The position numbers and the translations under genes are program-made. Under the pieces are notes generated by a model. That model ran no database searches. It was not told the origin of the DNA and saw nothing but the letters and a program-made list of their open reading frames with translations. Shown piece by piece: positions 19,405 to 21,358 of a DNA stretch of 21,358 nucleotides. Location of the stretch: contig JAPDIT010000037.1 in the NCBI GenBank assembly GCA_029259455.1, positions 1 to 21,358 on the forward strand, written 5' to 3'. This stretch comes from Archaeoglobi archaeon. Lineage in GTDB: Archaea; Halobacteriota; Archaeoglobi; Archaeoglobales; Archaeoglobaceae. The first letter of the stretch is position 1; each line of letters opens with the position of its first letter.

Positions 19405-19749
19405 TCACTCCTCAGCCGCTTCAGCCCCCTCTTTAGCCTGCTCCTTGCCTTCTTCAGCCTGCTCCTCTACCTCCTCAACCCTGTTCCTTTCAATTATGTG
19501 CTCCTCCTCAATTTTCTGTAAGTCTTCGACTGTATCGTAAATTTTAACGTAGCACCTAGCTTCCGTCTTTCCAAATTCAGTCTTTATGTAGTCCACAATA
19601 GCCCTCTCTGGCTCTGCGTTCATCAATCCTGCAATCTTTGCCCTGACTTCACTTCTCGACGGTGTTTTACCTTCGAAGCTCAGTCTGCAGTAAACCTCTT
19701 TTCTCTTTAGCAGAGGATTGTACCTCTCCTTCTCAACGTAGACTTCCAA
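19405..19749 (-). CDS. rps24e: Ribosomal protein eS24
   Basis: 114 residues from a TTG at 19749 (EVYVEKERYNPLLKRKEV after the first Met). GGAGGTGATT, a full Shine-Dalgarno sequence, lies 3-4 bases before this TTG. The GTG at 19758 lies inside that Shine-Dalgarno sequence and cannot use it. Family members also start at this point. The NPLL.RKEV motif and SRSEVRAKIAGLMNAEPERA are diagnostic of eS24. The C-terminal 25 residues are an acidic Glu/Ala tail (EEVEEQAEEGKEQAKEGAEA), longer than in most archaea. It overlaps the upstream kinase gene by 17 bases. Confidence 0.95.
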   Translation of the reverse strand: MEVYVEKERYNPLLKRKEVYCRLSFEGKTPSRSEVRAKIAGLMNAEPERAIVDYIKTEFGKTEARCYVKIYDTVEDLQKIEEEHIIERNRVEEVEEQAEEGKEQAKEGAEAAEE

Positions 19750-20311
19750 GCCAATCACCTCCCAGCAGATACTTCAGTTCATCACACTCTCCGATTACCT
19801 CCATCCTGCTAAGCAGGATGAGTATTAGAACTTTCTTCTCCTCGTCAACTCTCAATGCCACAACTCCCTCTCCCGGTTGACCGTAAACGATGACTGATCC
19901 CAAAGGCAGCAATTTCACCAGAGGGACAACAGCCAAATCCTCTTCCCCATCAACAAACACGAGAACTTTCTTTCCACTTTCACACGCTTCCAAGGCTTTT
20001 ACCAATGCCGATATTAGCTCGCATGAAATGTGGGCTGGAGGGTTTATCGTCTCGATTACCTCGTCAAACACTCCCTTTTCGAACTCAACATCTTCCTCTC
20101 TGAGCGTTTTACCATCTGCAACTGCCAGATCTGGAATCAGTCCAACCTTGATGGCTGAGGCAGTAACAAGATCTCCAACGGTGCAAAAAAGCTCTGCCTC
20201 AGGGATTTCTTCTACCTCAAGAAGAAGTTTTTCACCTTCTCCCCTGTAAAGCCTCCCATGTGGCTTTGCAAGTTCTCCACGCATGCTTTCAGGAAGCCTG
20301 AACCCTTTCAT
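19733..20311 (-). CDS. GTP-dependent dephospho-CoA kinase (DUF359)
   Basis: 192 residues. This is the archaeal DUF359 family, shown in Thermococcus to phosphorylate dephospho-CoA with GTP, the last step of CoA synthesis. Visible motifs: FCTVGDLVTASAI, LAVADGKTLREE (the conserved acidic site), ETINPPAHISCELISALVKA, VFVDGEEDLAVVPLVKLLPL and VIVYGQPGEGVVAL. The ATG overlaps the spt4 stop (ATGA). The 3' end overlaps eS24. The link of CoA synthesis with rpo7/spt4 and ribosomal genes is a conserved archaeal gene order, probably co-regulation with growth. Confidence 0.94.
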   Translation of the reverse strand: MKGFRLPESMRGELAKPHGRLYRGEGEKLLLEVEEIPEAELFCTVGDLVTASAIKVGLIPDLAVADGKTLREEDVEFEKGVFDEVIETINPPAHISCELISALVKALEACESGKKVLVFVDGEEDLAVVPLVKLLPLGSVIVYGQPGEGVVALRVDEEKKVLILILLSRMEVIGECDELKYLLGGDWLGSLR

Positions 20312-20496
20312 CCTACCCTCAAGGCATACTTGCCCGGAATTTTTATTTCGAGCCTTTTTGCTATCTCACTTTTTTCAGGATCAACAATAACCACATAGCC
20401 ATACCACTCTTTCGTCAGGTCTGTGCTCCCGCAATTTCTGCATATGTTTGTGTCCACGTTTATGAATCTGCAGTTCTTGCACGCAAGCTCAGCCAT
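20308..20496 (-). CDS. spt4: Transcription elongation factor Spt4 (RNA polymerase subunit E'')
   Basis: 62 residues. A C4 zinc finger (Cys6, Cys9, Cys19, Cys22 in ACKNCRFINVDTNICRNCGS) is followed by EWYGYVVIVDPEKSEIAKRL and IPGKYALRVG, the complete archaeal Spt4. It pairs with Spt5 to make RNA polymerase processive. The ATG overlaps the rpo7 stop by one base (TAATG) and its stop overlaps the next gene (ATGA). Confidence 0.97.
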   Translation of the reverse strand: MAELACKNCRFINVDTNICRNCGSTDLTKEWYGYVVIVDPEKSEIAKRLEIKIPGKYALRVG

Positions 20497-21065
20497 TAAA
20501 CCTCACGCTCCTTCATCAGCTTCTCAATCTCTTCTTCAATCCACTTCAAAGCTCCAAGCCAAGGCTGTCTCATCGTTAACCCTATTTTGCTTTTCTCAGG
20601 CTCTCTCTCCTTAAGGCTGAGTGAAACTATTCTTGCCCTGACTTTATCACCCTCCTGAAGGGCTTTTTTGGTCTCTCTGCCCACAAGCCTCTTGTTCTTC
20701 TCGTCAAATACCATGTAGTCGTCCGTAACCTGACTCATGTGCAGAAGAGCGTCGAAAGGTCCAATAGAAACAAAAGCTCCAAACTCAACGATTTCAATAA
20801 CCTCTCCTTCCACCACTTCTTGAAGGAGAGGTCTGAAACATATCGCGTTGAAGACCACATCAAAGTAAACTCCTCCGTCACCCTCTATTATTTTGCCCTC
20901 TCCGATCTCCTCTATGCTCTCAATTCCTATGATTATCCCGTACTCTCTGTCGAGCCTGCCCTCGAACTGTTCCCAGAGTAGAGAGTGGATTACCTTTTCA
21001 ATATCCTCTCCAAGCTTTGAAGGAGGTACTCTTACAGTATCTCTAAGTTTTATACGAGCATACAT
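20496..21065 (-). CDS. rpo7: RNA polymerase subunit Rpo7 (E')
   Basis: 189 residues. The N-terminal RNP-like domain (MYARIKLRDTVRVPPSKLGE, then DREYGIIIGIESIEEIGEGK) and the S1/OB domain (VVEGEVIEIVEFGAFVSIGP onward, with DALLHMSQV) are in the right order and length for archaeal Rpo7, the RPB7 homologue. With Rpo4 it forms the stalk that binds nascent RNA and helps open the promoter. It is the first gene of the operon rpo7-spt4-DUF359-eS24-eS27-kae1. The ATG has GGTGAT just upstream and a TATA box at 21102-21114. The C-terminal helix (WIEEEIEKLMKEREV) is typical. Confidence 0.97.
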   Translation of the reverse strand: MYARIKLRDTVRVPPSKLGEDIEKVIHSLLWEQFEGRLDREYGIIIGIESIEEIGEGKIIEGDGGVYFDVVFNAICFRPLLQEVVEGEVIEIVEFGAFVSIGPFDALLHMSQVTDDYMVFDEKNKRLVGRETKKALQEGDKVRARIVSLSLKEREPEKSKIGLTMRQPWLGALKWIEEEIEKLMKEREV

Positions 21066-21101
21066 AAAATCATCACCGCAGCTTTTGCTGAGTCGGGAAG
21101 C

Positions 21102-21114
21102 AATATAAATTTAA
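21102..21114 (-). promoter_or_regulatory. Promoter of the rpo7 operon
   Basis: Minus-strand TTAAATTTATATT, TATA centred about 43 bases before the ATG, so the transcript has a short leader (~17 bases) that contains GGTGAT. This is one of the few non-leaderless genes here, in keeping with strong translation. Confidence 0.6.
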
Positions 21115-21127
21115 CTAACAAATTTTC

Positions 21128-21358
21128 GGGACTGTCCACATTACCAGAACCTATAAATATGAAATATAACACTATGTCCTTACCAAATCACATCTCAGCC
21201 AATCTCTGCAGCATCTTCTTTTCCCTAAAGCCCAGAGCAGCAACCAAGCCAATCAAAAGGACGTTCAAAACTGCATACTTATACATGGATCTCCTCGTAT
21301 AGCGGTGCAATCGTCGCAATCCGAATGATTTGGCGAGTTTAAACACATCTTCAATCAC
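21128..21358 (-). mobile_element. End of an insertion sequence (partial)
   Basis: The transposase gene end plus about 60 A/T-rich bases, with a sharp motif GGGACTGTCCAC at 21128-21139 that is a plausible terminal repeat. The other end is outside the window, so inverted repeats and target duplications cannot be checked, and the exact boundary is uncertain. Confidence 0.5.
21188..21358 (-). CDS. Transposase, C-terminal part (partial)
   Basis: 56 residues before the TGA: VIEDVFKLAKSFGLRRLHRY, then VLNVLLIGLVAALGF and EKKMLQRLAEM. A Glu in IEDVFK followed by a basic stretch (GLRRLHRYTRRS) and a hydrophobic helix is the usual end of DDE transposases of the IS4/IS5-like groups (the Glu being the third catalytic acid). 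The 5' part is outside the window. The family name cannot be fixed from this piece. Transcription is leftward, towards the rpo7 operon. Confidence 0.72.
   Translation of the reverse strand: MIEDVFKLAKSFGLRRLHRYTRRSMYKYAVLNVLLIGLVAALGFREKKMLQRLAEM

Overview
The window is chromosomal DNA of a hyperthermophilic euryarchaeon, most likely Archaeoglobus fulgidus or a very close relative. The evidence is an archaeal information-processing operon (Rpo7, Spt4, eS24, eS27, Kae1), archaeal-only families (DUF359 dephospho-CoA kinase, DUF2150, DUF5611, Brix, type IV pilin), archaeal BRE/TATA promoters with mostly leaderless starts, and several antitoxins of the AF2212-like family. The species assignment is from memory, not a search.

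Left half (about 1-9200): a dense and decaying toxin-antitoxin (TA) island. Nearly all TA genes are on the minus strand. It holds seven AF2212-like (DUF104) antitoxin / PIN-domain toxin pairs (one cut by the window edge, two with a frameshifted toxin) and two HicB-HicA pairs. The PIN toxins have different N-terminal two-thirds, but five share an almost identical C-terminal tail (one of them frameshifted within it). Each tail is followed by a short copy of the 3' end of one membrane-protein gene. A longer but frameshifted copy of that gene lies at the right edge of the island (8144-9177), and a medium-length copy lies at 4147-4522. An orphan PIN tail lies beside the second HicBA pair. Two plus-strand paralogues encoding short coiled-coil proteins are interleaved. 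The island looks like a cassette array with constant ends (promoter plus antitoxin N-terminus; toxin tail plus membrane-gene fragment) and a variable core.

Middle (9300-12100): a type IV pilin-like gene with a perfect palindrome in its likely 5' UTR, a bifunctional GDP-mannose pyrophosphorylase/phosphomannose isomerase gene, a further plus-strand antitoxin/PIN pair whose toxin is both frameshifted and missing a catalytic acid, and a tRNA-Arg(UCG) gene.

Right half (12100-21065): ordinary core genome. It contains a two-subunit class I fumarase operon divergent from a DUF429 gene; an overlapping plus-strand run of DUF89, a Cys-rich protein and a Brix-domain ribosome-biogenesis protein; a minus-strand run of DUF2150, a SWIM zinc-finger protein, a dUTPase-like enzyme and a bifunctional-nuclease-family protein; a DUF5611 gene; and the overlapping operon rpo7-spt4-GTP-dependent dephospho-CoA kinase-eS24-eS27-kae1. 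The window ends in the 3' part of a transposase gene from an insertion sequence beside the rpo7 promoter.
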